DNA from: Bacteroides sp. CAG:443
GTDB taxonomy: Bacteria; Bacteroidota; Bacteroidia; Bacteroidales; Bacteroidaceae
Reading direction: 5' to 3'
DNA length: 9,979 nt
NCBI GenBank assembly: GCA_000432735.1
Contig: FR887788.1
Span: 22,474 to 32,452 of the forward strand
The notes beneath the pieces are model-generated. The model had not been told where the DNA came from and searched no databases. It saw only the letters and a list, made by a program, of their open reading frames with translations. How positions within the stretch are numbered: the first letter of the stretch is position 1; each line of letters starts with the position of its first letter. This document shows positions 1-6,953 of this stretch, piece by piece. Position numbers and translations under genes: made by a program.

Positions 1-1308
1 GTAGGGAAAGATTCAAAAGGAGAAGATTCTACCTATACGGATACCATTTCTATGGCAAACTATCCTTTTACGATCAATCAGGCTATGAGAACAATCGAGA
101 ATAAGGATTCACTTCCTGTAGGAACTGATATATCGAGGGTCATTACGAACATTACAGCCGACAGTAATTATATTCTCTATGGGAAAATAACCTCAAAAGG
201 TGCCGAAGCCAAAGATACACTTTGGACATCGACTGATTCTATCAATTTTTCGTTTGCGCCGTCCGAAGGTCTGACATTTAAGGTATTGGCCTACAGCGGA
301 GTGGTAGGAAAGGCTTACCATGTGAAAGTCAACGTACACACGCAAGAACCAGACTCATTGCAGTGGAACAAGGAACTCATGGGTAGCGCATTTACTTCAG
401 GTACACTAACCAAACAAAAGGCAGTTTATATAAACAATTGTATTTATGTATTCGGGCAAACCTCTGAAGGAAAGATGGTTGCTGAATATACAACGGTTTC
501 AAACGGAAATCCGGGAAAAACATGGACTGCTATTGCGTTACCACAACAGACTGACACTTATTCTGCAACATTGTGTCAGGGAAACATTTATTTCCTTGTC
601 AATCAGGAATTGTACAAACTGACCGACAATGGATATGAAAGTCAGAATCTATCAGTCGCTTTAGATCAGCTTTTAACAAGCATTGACAATTCACTATATG
701 CTCGTACAGCCAATAATGAATCTTATATATACAATGTGCAAAGTAAGACGGGAACAACAGAACAGTCCAATCTTTCTGAGTTTCCAAGCAAAGGACAAAA
801 AATCATATCAGCAAATATTCCCGTTTCTTATAATAACAACCTAACCCGTTCTATCCTGCTGGGATATAATTCCACAAAAGTCAAAGGCTCGGGTTTCGTA
901 GCTACACGCATGACAAACGATGAAATGTGGAGTTCCTATAATTATGAGCAGACTGATACATTCAGATGCCCTAATACCGTCGATCCTTCATTCATCTACT
1001 ACAACAAAAAGTTATATGTGTTCGGCGGTGAAATAACGAGCCAAGATTATACTGATTATAAATCACCATTTAGCACATTCTTCTGTTCAACAGATAATGG
1101 TCTGACATGGGAAGTCGTACAAGAAAACATGACCTTTGCAACGGAAGGTACATCTTTCGTTGAGTTATACAACAAAGGCAAAAATAAAGGTGAAGGAAGT
1201 TACTCATGTATAGTAGATCAAAACAACTTCATCTGGATTATCTGGAACAATGGATACATGAGCAGAGGACGTGTAAACCACTTTGGTTTTCTGCCCAAAT
1301 GGGAATAA
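1..1308 (+). CDS. DUF6242-type beta-propeller-like protein, 3' part (5' end outside window)
   Basis: The reading frame is open from the first base to the TAA at 1306-1308, so the gene starts upstream. The ATG at 52 is only an internal methionine, and 435 residues are visible. The first ~110 visible residues look like a beta-sandwich module ending in a VKVNVHTQEPDSLQW-like linker. The rest resembles a degenerate Kelch/BNR propeller: repeated 'aromatic-VFG' strands (IYVFGQ, LYVFGG) and one good Asp-box, STDNGLTW, encoded at 1087-1110. I recall this architecture and this place next to uppS and bamA from Bacteroides proteins annotated DUF6242, often with an N-terminal lipoprotein signal, but that end is not visible here. 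No catalytic residues can be named. The gene ends 17 nt before the preferred uppS start, so co-transcription is likely. A role in envelope biogenesis is inference from position only. The family name is moderately sure and the function unknown. Confidence 0.72.
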   Translation, partial: VGKDSKGEDSTYTDTISMANYPFTINQAMRTIENKDSLPVGTDISRVITNITADSNYILYGKITSKGAEAKDTLWTSTDSINFSFAPSEGLTFKVLAYSGVVGKAYHVKVNVHTQEPDSLQWNKELMGSAFTSGTLTKQKAVYINNCIYVFGQTSEGKMVAEYTTVSNGNPGKTWTAIALPQQTDTYSATLCQGNIYFLVNQELYKLTDNGYESQNLSVALDQLLTSIDNSLYARTANNESYIYNVQSKTGTTEQSNLSEFPSKGQKIISANIPVSYNNNLTRSILLGYNSTKVKGSGFVATRMTNDEMWSSYNYEQTDTFRCPNTVDPSFIYYNKKLYVFGGEITSQDYTDYKSPFSTFFCSTDNGLTWEVVQENMTFATEGTSFVELYNKGKNKGEGSYSCIVDQNNFIWIIWNNGYMSRGRVNHFGFLPKWE

Positions 1309-1325
1309 ATCTAAATCTGAAAGCT

Positions 1326-2063
1326 ATGCTATATAAAGACCAAGTGGACAAGACACGAATACCCGCTCATATTGCTATCATCATGGATGGTAACGGTCGA
1401 TGGGCCAAACAACGGGGGCAAGCCCGCTCGTTCGGTCATCAGGCAGGTGCGGAAACAGTTCATGTCATTGCAGAAGAAGCAGCACGCCTGGGAGTAAAGT
1501 TCCTCACACTTTATACATTTTCTACCGAAAACTGGAGCCGTCCCGCAGACGAAGTTGCAGCTTTGATGAGTCTTCTGATGGATTCCATCGAGGAAGAAAC
1601 TTTTATGAAAAACAATATCAGTTTCCGTATAATTGGAGACACTGAGAAATTACCAACCGATGTTCAGAACCGGTTGAATCAATGTGTACAGCGTACTTCA
1701 CAAAATACAGGCATGTGTTTAGTTTTGGCTTTAAGTTATTCTTCTAAATGGGAAATAACCAATGCAGTCCGACAGATTGCCAGTAAAGCAGTCAGCGGTA
1801 AACTAAACATAAACAGTATAACCGACCGAACCATCGATCAGCATCTGGCCACTAATTTTATGCCAGATCCGGATTTACTGATACGTACGGGCGGCGAAAT
1901 ACGCCTGAGTAACTACTTGCTATGGCAATGTGCTTATTCTGAGCTTTATTTTTGTGATACATACTGGCCCGATTTTAAAGAAGAAGAGCTGTGTAAAGCA
2001 ATCTGTGATTATCAACGAAGAGAACGCCGATTCGGCAAAACAAGTGAACAAATATTGAAATAA
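1326..2063 (+). CDS. uppS: Isoprenyl transferase (undecaprenyl diphosphate synthase)
   Basis: This cytosolic cis-prenyltransferase condenses farnesyl diphosphate with isopentenyl diphosphates to make undecaprenyl diphosphate, the lipid carrier for peptidoglycan and surface glycans. With the start at 1326 the protein is 245 aa, normal for the family. The N-terminal motif HIAIIMDGNGRWAKQRG gives the catalytic Asp21 with Asn23 and Arg25. The C-terminal signature RTGGEIRLSNYLLWQ supplies Arg187, Arg193 and Ser195, with the same spacing as Arg194, Arg200 and Ser202 of E. coli UppS. The frame stays open upstream to an ATG at 1206, and an ATG at 1299 would overlap the previous gene by 10 nt. I chose 1326 because homologues begin only about a dozen residues before the RIPxHIA segment. 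bamA follows 3 nt after the stop, so the two are almost certainly co-transcribed. Function is near certain; the start is likely. Confidence 0.96.
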   Translation: MLYKDQVDKTRIPAHIAIIMDGNGRWAKQRGQARSFGHQAGAETVHVIAEEAARLGVKFLTLYTFSTENWSRPADEVAALMSLLMDSIEEETFMKNNISFRIIGDTEKLPTDVQNRLNQCVQRTSQNTGMCLVLALSYSSKWEITNAVRQIASKAVSGKLNINSITDRTIDQHLATNFMPDPDLLIRTGGEIRLSNYLLWQCAYSELYFCDTYWPDFKEEELCKAICDYQRRERRFGKTSEQILK

Positions 2064-2066
2064 GAA

Positions 2067-4706
2067 ATGCGATACTGTTTTTACCTCATCCTATTAACTT
2101 TGGCTTGCATGTTCAGTTTCTCAACGGTACATGCACAAGAAAATACCAATACCGAAAATGACAAGCCGGTAATTTTATATAATGGTACACCTAAAAAGTA
2201 TGAAATAGCCGACATCAAAGTTACAAATATTGATAACTACGAAGATTATGTCTTGATAGGTATTTCAGGACTTGCAGTGGGACAGACAATTACTGTACCG
2301 GGTGATGATATTACCAGTGCTATCAAACGCTATTGGCGCCATGGCTTGTTCTCGGATGTTAAAATTACAGCCGAAAAAATAGAAGGTAACAAAATCTATT
2401 TGTTCATCCACTTAACGTTGCGTCCGCGTATCACAGATATTCGTTTTAATGGAGTTAAGAAAAGCGAGCGGGAAGATTTGCAGGCTAAACTGGGAATGGC
2501 TAAAGGTAGTCAGATTACTCCGAACTTGATAGACCGAGCAAAAATCATCATCAAAAGACACTTTGATGAAAAAGGATTTAAGAATGCGGAAGTCAATATT
2601 GTAGAACGTGAAGACCCTGCAAACAAAGAACAAGTATATGTAGATGTTAACATTGATAAAAAGGATAAAGTAAAAGTCCATAAAATTACAATCGACGGAA
2701 ACAGTGTCCTGACAGACAAGAAGTTGAAGCGTGTCATGAAAAAGACAAACGAAAAAGGCAAGCTGGTCAACTTGTTCCGCGCAAAGAAATTTATCAATGA
2801 AAGATACGAAGAAGATAAGCAGAAAATTATTGATAAATATAACGAGCTGGGCTACCGTGACGCTATCATCGAGGTAGACAGTGTTACTCCATACGATGAA
2901 AAGACAGTAGACGTATACATGAAAATCTATGAAGGTAACAAGTATTACCTGAGAGACATTACATGGGTAGGTAATACCGTTTATCCTTCCGACTTGCTGA
3001 ATGAGCAGTTACGCATGAAGCGAGGAGATGTATACAACCAGAAACTGTTGAACGACCGTATCAGTAACGATGAGGATGCTATCGGTAATAACTATTATAA
3101 CCGAGGTTATGTGTTCTATCACCTCGACCCGGTAGAAGTAAACATCGACGGTGACTCCATTGACCTGGAAATGCGTATCGTCGAAGGTCCACAGGCAAGT
3201 ATCAGTCACGTACGTATCAATGGTAACGACCGTTTGTATGAAAACGTTGTCCGCCGTGAGCTTCGTACTCGTCCGGGTGATTTGTTCAGTAAAGAGGCTT
3301 TGGAACGTTCTTACCGTGAAATTGCGCAAATGGGACATTTCAACCCTGAAAACATCAAGCCGGATGTGCAGCCTAACTACGAAAATGGAACAGTTGATAT
3401 CAACTGGGGACTGGAATCGAAGGCAAACGACCAGGTAGAATTCTCTGCCGGTTGGGGACAGACAGGTATCATCGGTAAGTTGAGCTTGAAGTTTACCAAC
3501 TTCTCATTTGCCAACCTCTTCCGCAAGAATGACAACTTCCGTGGCTTCCTGCCACAAGGTGATGGCCAGACATTGACCATCAGTGGTCAGACCAACGGTC
3601 GATACTATCAGTCGTACAGTATCTCATTCCTTGATCCGTGGTTCGGTGGTAAGCGTCCGAACTCCTTATCGGTATCAGCCTTCTATTCTGTACAGACCGA
3701 CGTCAGCAGCCAGTATTATAACTCTGCTTACATGAACAACTATTACAACTACCTGAGTGGTTACGGAAACTACTACGGCGGTTATTATGATAACTACGAA
3801 TCGTACTACGACCCGGACAAGTCCATCAAGATGTTTGGTGTTTCACTGGGTTGGGGTAAACGTCTTCGCTGGCCGGATGACTACTTTACCTTGATGGCAG
3901 AATTGTCTTACCAGCGATTTATGTTGAAAGACTGGAGCTACTTGTACATTATGCTGAACAACGGACAGTATATGAATACTGGTAACTGCAACAGCTTAAG
4001 CTTGAACCTGACATTATCGCGTAACTCAACCGATAACCCGATTTTCCCGCGTTACGGTTCTGAGTTTACAGCTTCTTTACAGATTACTCCGCCTTACTCA
4101 CTGTTCAGTAAGAAGGATTACTCTACTTACGGAAAAGACAATTACGAAGAAGCAGCCAGCATGTATAAGTGGATTGAGTACCACAAATGGAAATTCAAAG
4201 CAAAAACTTATACCGCCCTGATGGATATCCAGAAATGTCCGGTTATCATGACTCGTACAGAGTTTGGTATTCTGGGACACTTCAACAAATACAAGCGTTC
4301 ACCGTTCGAAACATTCTATGTGGGTGGTGACGGTATGACAGGATATAGTTACAACTACGCTTCAGAAACTATCGCCTTGCGTGGTTACGAAAACGGATCT
4401 CTGACTCCATACGGTAGCGAAGGTTACGCTTACATCCGTTTAGGTGCAGAATTACGTTATCCGCTGATGCTGGAGAACTCAACCAGTATCTATGCGCTGG
4501 GCTTTGTTGAAGCAGGTAATGCATGGACAGATGTCAATAAGTTCAACCCGTTCCAGTTGAAACGTTCTGCCGGTGTAGGTGTACGTATCTTCCTGCCGAT
4601 GATTGGTATGATGGGTATCGACTGGGCTTATGGCTTCGACAAGATCAACGGTTCTACCCAGTATAGCGGAAGCCAGTTCCACTTTATTATCGGACAAGAA
4701 TTCTAA
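2067..4706 (+). CDS. bamA: Outer membrane protein assembly factor BamA
   Basis: This is the Omp85-family insertase that folds beta-barrel proteins into the outer membrane. It is 879 aa, longer than the ~810 aa E. coli protein. A signal peptide covers residues 1-23, with probable cleavage after VHA. Five POTRA-like modules follow at about 45-120, 121-200, 201-290, 291-374 and 375-452, each with the 'GN' turn or G-F/Y-x-x-A/V pattern typical of POTRA. The barrel runs from ~455 to 879. The conserved loop-6 motif of Omp85 proteins (VRGF/Y in E. coli) appears as LRGY at 771-774. The last strand is FHFIIGQEF with a terminal Phe, the usual beta-barrel recognition signal. A Tyr-rich insertion at 550-581 falls where E. 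coli has extracellular loop 3. The gene starts 3 nt after uppS and is followed by two OmpH/Skp genes, the usual bamA-skp pairing. No frameshift is seen. Confidence 0.97.
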   Translation: MRYCFYLILLTLACMFSFSTVHAQENTNTENDKPVILYNGTPKKYEIADIKVTNIDNYEDYVLIGISGLAVGQTITVPGDDITSAIKRYWRHGLFSDVKITAEKIEGNKIYLFIHLTLRPRITDIRFNGVKKSEREDLQAKLGMAKGSQITPNLIDRAKIIIKRHFDEKGFKNAEVNIVEREDPANKEQVYVDVNIDKKDKVKVHKITIDGNSVLTDKKLKRVMKKTNEKGKLVNLFRAKKFINERYEEDKQKIIDKYNELGYRDAIIEVDSVTPYDEKTVDVYMKIYEGNKYYLRDITWVGNTVYPSDLLNEQLRMKRGDVYNQKLLNDRISNDEDAIGNNYYNRGYVFYHLDPVEVNIDGDSIDLEMRIVEGPQASISHVRINGNDRLYENVVRRELRTRPGDLFSKEALERSYREIAQMGHFNPENIKPDVQPNYENGTVDINWGLESKANDQVEFSAGWGQTGIIGKLSLKFTNFSFANLFRKNDNFRGFLPQGDGQTLTISGQTNGRYYQSYSISFLDPWFGGKRPNSLSVSAFYSVQTDVSSQYYNSAYMNNYYNYLSGYGNYYGGYYDNYESYYDPDKSIKMFGVSLGWGKRLRWPDDYFTLMAELSYQRFMLKDWSYLYIMLNNGQYMNTGNCNSLSLNLTLSRNSTDNPIFPRYGSEFTASLQITPPYSLFSKKDYSTYGKDNYEEAASMYKWIEYHKWKFKAKTYTALMDIQKCPVIMTRTEFGILGHFNKYKRSPFETFYVGGDGMTGYSYNYASETIALRGYENGSLTPYGSEGYAYIRLGAELRYPLMLENSTSIYALGFVEAGNAWTDVNKFNPFQLKRSAGVGVRIFLPMIGMMGIDWAYGFDKINGSTQYSGSQFHFIIGQEF

Positions 4707-4732
4707 CAAAAAAGGCCAATAAATGAAGAACT

Positions 4733-4805
4733 GAAGAATGAGAAATGAAAAATAGATTCCAAAAACAGTCGACAGGAATAATGAGTTTTTCATTTATCAT
4801 TCTTC
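4733..4805. repeat. Long imperfect inverted repeat between bamA and the first ompH
   Basis: Two 20-nt arms, 4733-4752 (GAAGAATGAGAAATGAAAAA) and 4786-4805, are reverse complements at 19 of 20 positions. The 33-nt spacer holds a second inner stem, ATTCC at 4756-4760 with GGAAT at 4775-4779, around a GTCGAC palindrome. A partial extra copy of the arm start (TGAAGAA) sits at 4724-4730. RNA from either strand could fold into a long AT-rich hairpin. No T-run follows the right arm, so it is not a standard intrinsic terminator. It could be an mRNA-processing or stability element, or a dispersed intergenic repeat. The structure is seen directly; its role is not known. Confidence 0.75.
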
Positions 4806-4827
4806 ATTATATTAAAAACATTGCTTT

Positions 4828-5340
4828 ATGAAAAAAATCATCTTTCTAGCAGCCTTGCTCGTGTGTAGCATAGCCACACAGGCGCAACGATTTGCCTTGG
4901 TAGACATGGAGTACATCTTAAAGCAGATACCTGCCTACGAACAAGCAAACCAACAAATGGAGAATCTGTCAAAACAATGGCAAAGTGAAATAGAGACAAA
5001 AGCTCAGGAAGCAAAGACGCTATATGATGAGTATCAAAAAAATGCTTCTACTCTATCGGCTACTCAAAAGACAGAACGAGAAAACGCTATCATCGCAAAG
5101 GAAAAAGAAGCAGCCGACTTACGAAAAAAATATTTCGGCCCTGAAGGTGAAGGCATGAAGAAGCGTCAGGAACTGATCGGCCCGATTCAAGATGCCATAT
5201 ACAATGCGATAAAAGACATTGCAACACAGAAAAATTATGATGCTGTTATAGACCGTGCATCGGCACAAAGCATGATTTTTGCCTCTCCACGTATCGATAT
5301 CAGTAACGAAGTTCTCTCTAAATTAGGATATTCAAATTAA
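4828..5340 (+). CDS. OmpH/Skp family periplasmic chaperone, first copy
   Basis: This is a probable trimeric periplasmic chaperone that holds unfolded outer-membrane proteins on their way to BamA. The protein is 170 aa, close to the ~160 aa of E. coli Skp. A Sec signal peptide occupies residues 1-19, cleaved after TQA. The mature protein opens with the small beta-strand RFALVDMEYIL, then a Lys/Glu/Gln-rich amphipathic helical region (~36-104) that would form the coiled-coil arms. A YFGPEGEG turn at 102-109 is followed by a returning helix and a short C-terminal segment, YDAVIDRA...LSKLGYSN. This layout fits OmpH/Skp (Pfam OmpH). It lies 121 nt downstream of bamA, behind a long inverted repeat and with no obvious promoter of its own, so it probably depends on the bamA transcript. 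It is clearly diverged from the second copy downstream, with only the overall plan shared. Confidence 0.92.
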   Translation: MKKIIFLAALLVCSIATQAQRFALVDMEYILKQIPAYEQANQQMENLSKQWQSEIETKAQEAKTLYDEYQKNASTLSATQKTERENAIIAKEKEAADLRKKYFGPEGEGMKKRQELIGPIQDAIYNAIKDIATQKNYDAVIDRASAQSMIFASPRIDISNEVLSKLGYSN

Positions 5341-5341
5341 T

Positions 5342-5354
5342 TTTATACTTTTGC
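5342..5354 (+). promoter_or_regulatory. Bacteroides-type -7 promoter element for the second ompH
   Basis: The octamer TACTTTTG at 5346-5353 matches the Bacteroides primary-sigma -7 consensus TAnnTTTG and sits in the 84-nt gap ahead of the second ompH, about 70 nt before its ATG. No convincing TTTG is seen at -33. The surrounding 13-mer TTTATACTTTTGC recurs exactly at 9921-9933, in front of another unit. The promoter role is inferred from consensus and location. Confidence 0.55.
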
Positions 5355-5424
5355 AAAGTCTAACACAGACAGCACATAAAATCAAAAAACAAGAATTAAT
5401 AACACAATAGAAACAAATAAGATT

Positions 5425-5973
5425 ATGTTGAAAAAAATTGCTTTATTACTTTTACTCATCGCTCCGATGAGTGTATTCGCACAGAAGTTCGCACACTTCA
5501 AGTCTATGGACATCATCCCGGTTATGCCGGAATATGCAAAAGCTCAAACTGACATTCAGGCATTGCAGAAACAGTATGAAGACGAAATCAAACGTGCATC
5601 TGATGAGTTCAACAAGAAATTCGCCGAATATCAGCAAGAACAGAAAACTCTTCCACAAAATATTCAGGAACGTCGCCAGAAAGAGCTTCAGGAACTTTCT
5701 GACAAAGGTATGCAGTTCCAGCAGGATGCACAGCAGCAGTTGCAGAAAGCTTATGCTGACATGATGGAACCGATCTACAAGAAACTGGAAGATGCTGTAA
5801 AATCTATTGGAACTACAGGTGGTTACACTTATGTATTCGACCTGAACCGTACGGATATTCCTTATGTAAATGAAACAATGTCGAAAGATGTAACAAACGA
5901 CATCAAGACCAAGTTGGGTATCAGCTTGACAGCTGTTCCGGCAACAGCACCGGCAGCAACTCCTGCTCAGTAA
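5425..5973 (+). CDS. OmpH/Skp family periplasmic chaperone, second copy
   Basis: This second Skp-like chaperone is 182 aa. It has a signal peptide at 1-19 (cleaved after VFA), then the strand KFAHFKSMDIIPVMPEY, which aligns with RFALVDMEYILKQIPAY of the first copy. A long helical, Gln/Lys/Glu-rich region runs from ~36 to 125, and a C-terminal beta segment is GGYTYVFDLNR. Residues 170-182 are an Ala/Pro/Thr tail (AVPATAPAATPAQ) that the first copy lacks. It lacks the FGPEGEG turn of the first copy, so this is not a recent duplication. Its own promoter-like element upstream suggests it can be expressed apart from bamA and the first copy. A T-tract hairpin begins 30 nt after the stop. It probably carries outer-membrane clients for BamA. 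How the work is divided between the two copies cannot be read from sequence. Confidence 0.92.
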   Translation: MLKKIALLLLLIAPMSVFAQKFAHFKSMDIIPVMPEYAKAQTDIQALQKQYEDEIKRASDEFNKKFAEYQQEQKTLPQNIQERRQKELQELSDKGMQFQQDAQQQLQKAYADMMEPIYKKLEDAVKSIGTTGGYTYVFDLNRTDIPYVNETMSKDVTNDIKTKLGISLTAVPATAPAATPAQ

Positions 5974-6003
5974 AAACGTGTTTTCAACGTAACAAAAATA
6001 AAG

Positions 6004-6053
6004 TTGTCATTGACTTCATTCTCTTCGGATGCGGTCAATGACAATTCTTTTTT
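6004..6053 (+). terminator. Intrinsic terminator closing the bamA-ompH block
   Basis: A perfect 11-bp stem, TTGTCATTGAC at 6004-6014 with GTCAATGACAA at 6034-6044, is followed by TTCTTTTTT at 6045-6053. The 19-nt loop can itself fold as CATTC/GGATG. It lies 30 nt after the second ompH stop and 22 nt before the murI start, so it should separate the envelope block from murI, or attenuate read-through into it. No promoter consensus is visible between this stem and murI. Confidence 0.88.
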
Positions 6054-6075
6054 CACCTCTTAATCAAATTTCCCC

Positions 6076-6906
6076 ATGCTTTCTACTACAGGACCTATCG
6101 GAGTTTTCGATTCCGGATATGGAGGACTGACAATTCTCGACAAGATTCGTGAATTACTTCCCCAATACGATTACATTTATCTGGGAGATAACGCTCGTAC
6201 CCCATACGGAACACGTTCGTTCGAAGTTGTCTACGAATTTACACTGCAAGCTGTACGGAAACTGTTTGAATTGGGATGCCCGCTGGTGATACTTGCCTGC
6301 AATACCGCATCGGCAAAAGCCTTAAGAAGCATTCAGCAAAACGACCTTCCGCACATAGACCCGAGTCGCCGAGTACTGGGAGTGATACGCCCTACTGCCG
6401 AATGTATAGGGGAACTGACGGTTTCACGCCACGTCGGACTACTTGCTACCGCAGGGACAGTCAAATCTCAGTCTTACCCGCTAGAAGTACGTAAGCTTTA
6501 TCCCGATGTTCAGATTACAGGAGTAGCTTGTCCGCTATGGGTTCCTTTGGTAGAAAACAATGAGTTTAATTCTCCGGGAGCGGATTATTTTGTACACAAG
6601 TATATTGATCAGTTGTTGGAACAAGATCCCGAGATAGACACCATTATATTAGGTTGTACACACTATCCTTTGCTCATGGATAAGATACGGCAGTTCACTC
6701 CGTCACATATCCGTCTGGTAGCCCAAGGAGAATACGTAGCACGAAGTTTGAAGGACTATCTTTCCCGTCATACAGACATGCGAACCCGTTGTACAGCAGG
6801 CAGCAGTTGTGAATTTCTTACCACCGAATCGGTCGAAAAGTTTCAGGAAGCCGCTTCCATTTTCCTGCATCAGCAAGTACACGTAAGAAGCATCACACTA
6901 GAATAA
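6076..6906 (+). CDS. murI: Glutamate racemase
   Basis: This enzyme interconverts L- and D-glutamate in the cytosol to supply D-Glu for the peptidoglycan stem peptide. It is 276 aa, a usual length. The cofactor-independent two-base mechanism is shown by both catalytic cysteines: Cys75 in LACNTASA and Cys194 in GCTHYPLL. The N-terminal GVFDSGYGGLT motif carries Asp12 and Ser13, and LGDNARTPYG (36-45) and CPLWVPLVE (152-160) are also characteristic. The start at 6076 puts the FDSGxGG motif at the expected distance from the N-terminus. The gene follows a T-tract terminator by only 22 nt, with no clear promoter in that gap, so it may rely on partial read-through or a promoter I cannot recognise. 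The sulfatase-maturase gene follows after 47 nt. The position after bamA-ompH is, as I recall, common in Bacteroides. Confidence 0.97.
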   Translation: MLSTTGPIGVFDSGYGGLTILDKIRELLPQYDYIYLGDNARTPYGTRSFEVVYEFTLQAVRKLFELGCPLVILACNTASAKALRSIQQNDLPHIDPSRRVLGVIRPTAECIGELTVSRHVGLLATAGTVKSQSYPLEVRKLYPDVQITGVACPLWVPLVENNEFNSPGADYFVHKYIDQLLEQDPEIDTIILGCTHYPLLMDKIRQFTPSHIRLVAQGEYVARSLKDYLSRHTDMRTRCTAGSSCEFLTTESVEKFQEAASIFLHQQVHVRSITLE

Positions 6907-6953
6907 TTTACATTTTCACCCAACTAATATTATATTAACACCATTATTATACA

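Noticed and set aside
1206..1325. Longer uppS starting at ATG 1206 or 1299
   Set aside because: The 1206 start would overlap the preceding gene by about 100 nt and add 40 residues absent from known UppS proteins. The 1299 start is possible, but 1326 gives the usual N-terminus.
2067..2138. Lipoprotein signal in the BamA or first OmpH leader, because each has a Cys in the hydrophobic stretch
   Set aside because: The residues before the cysteines (TLAC in BamA, LLVC in OmpH) do not fit a lipobox, and good Sec cleavage sites (VHA, TQA) lie further on.
3009..3438. About 100-codon frames on both strands within bamA (3009-3338 minus, 3151-3438 plus)
   Set aside because: They are shadows of the bamA frame, which is continuous and shows POTRA and barrel features throughout.
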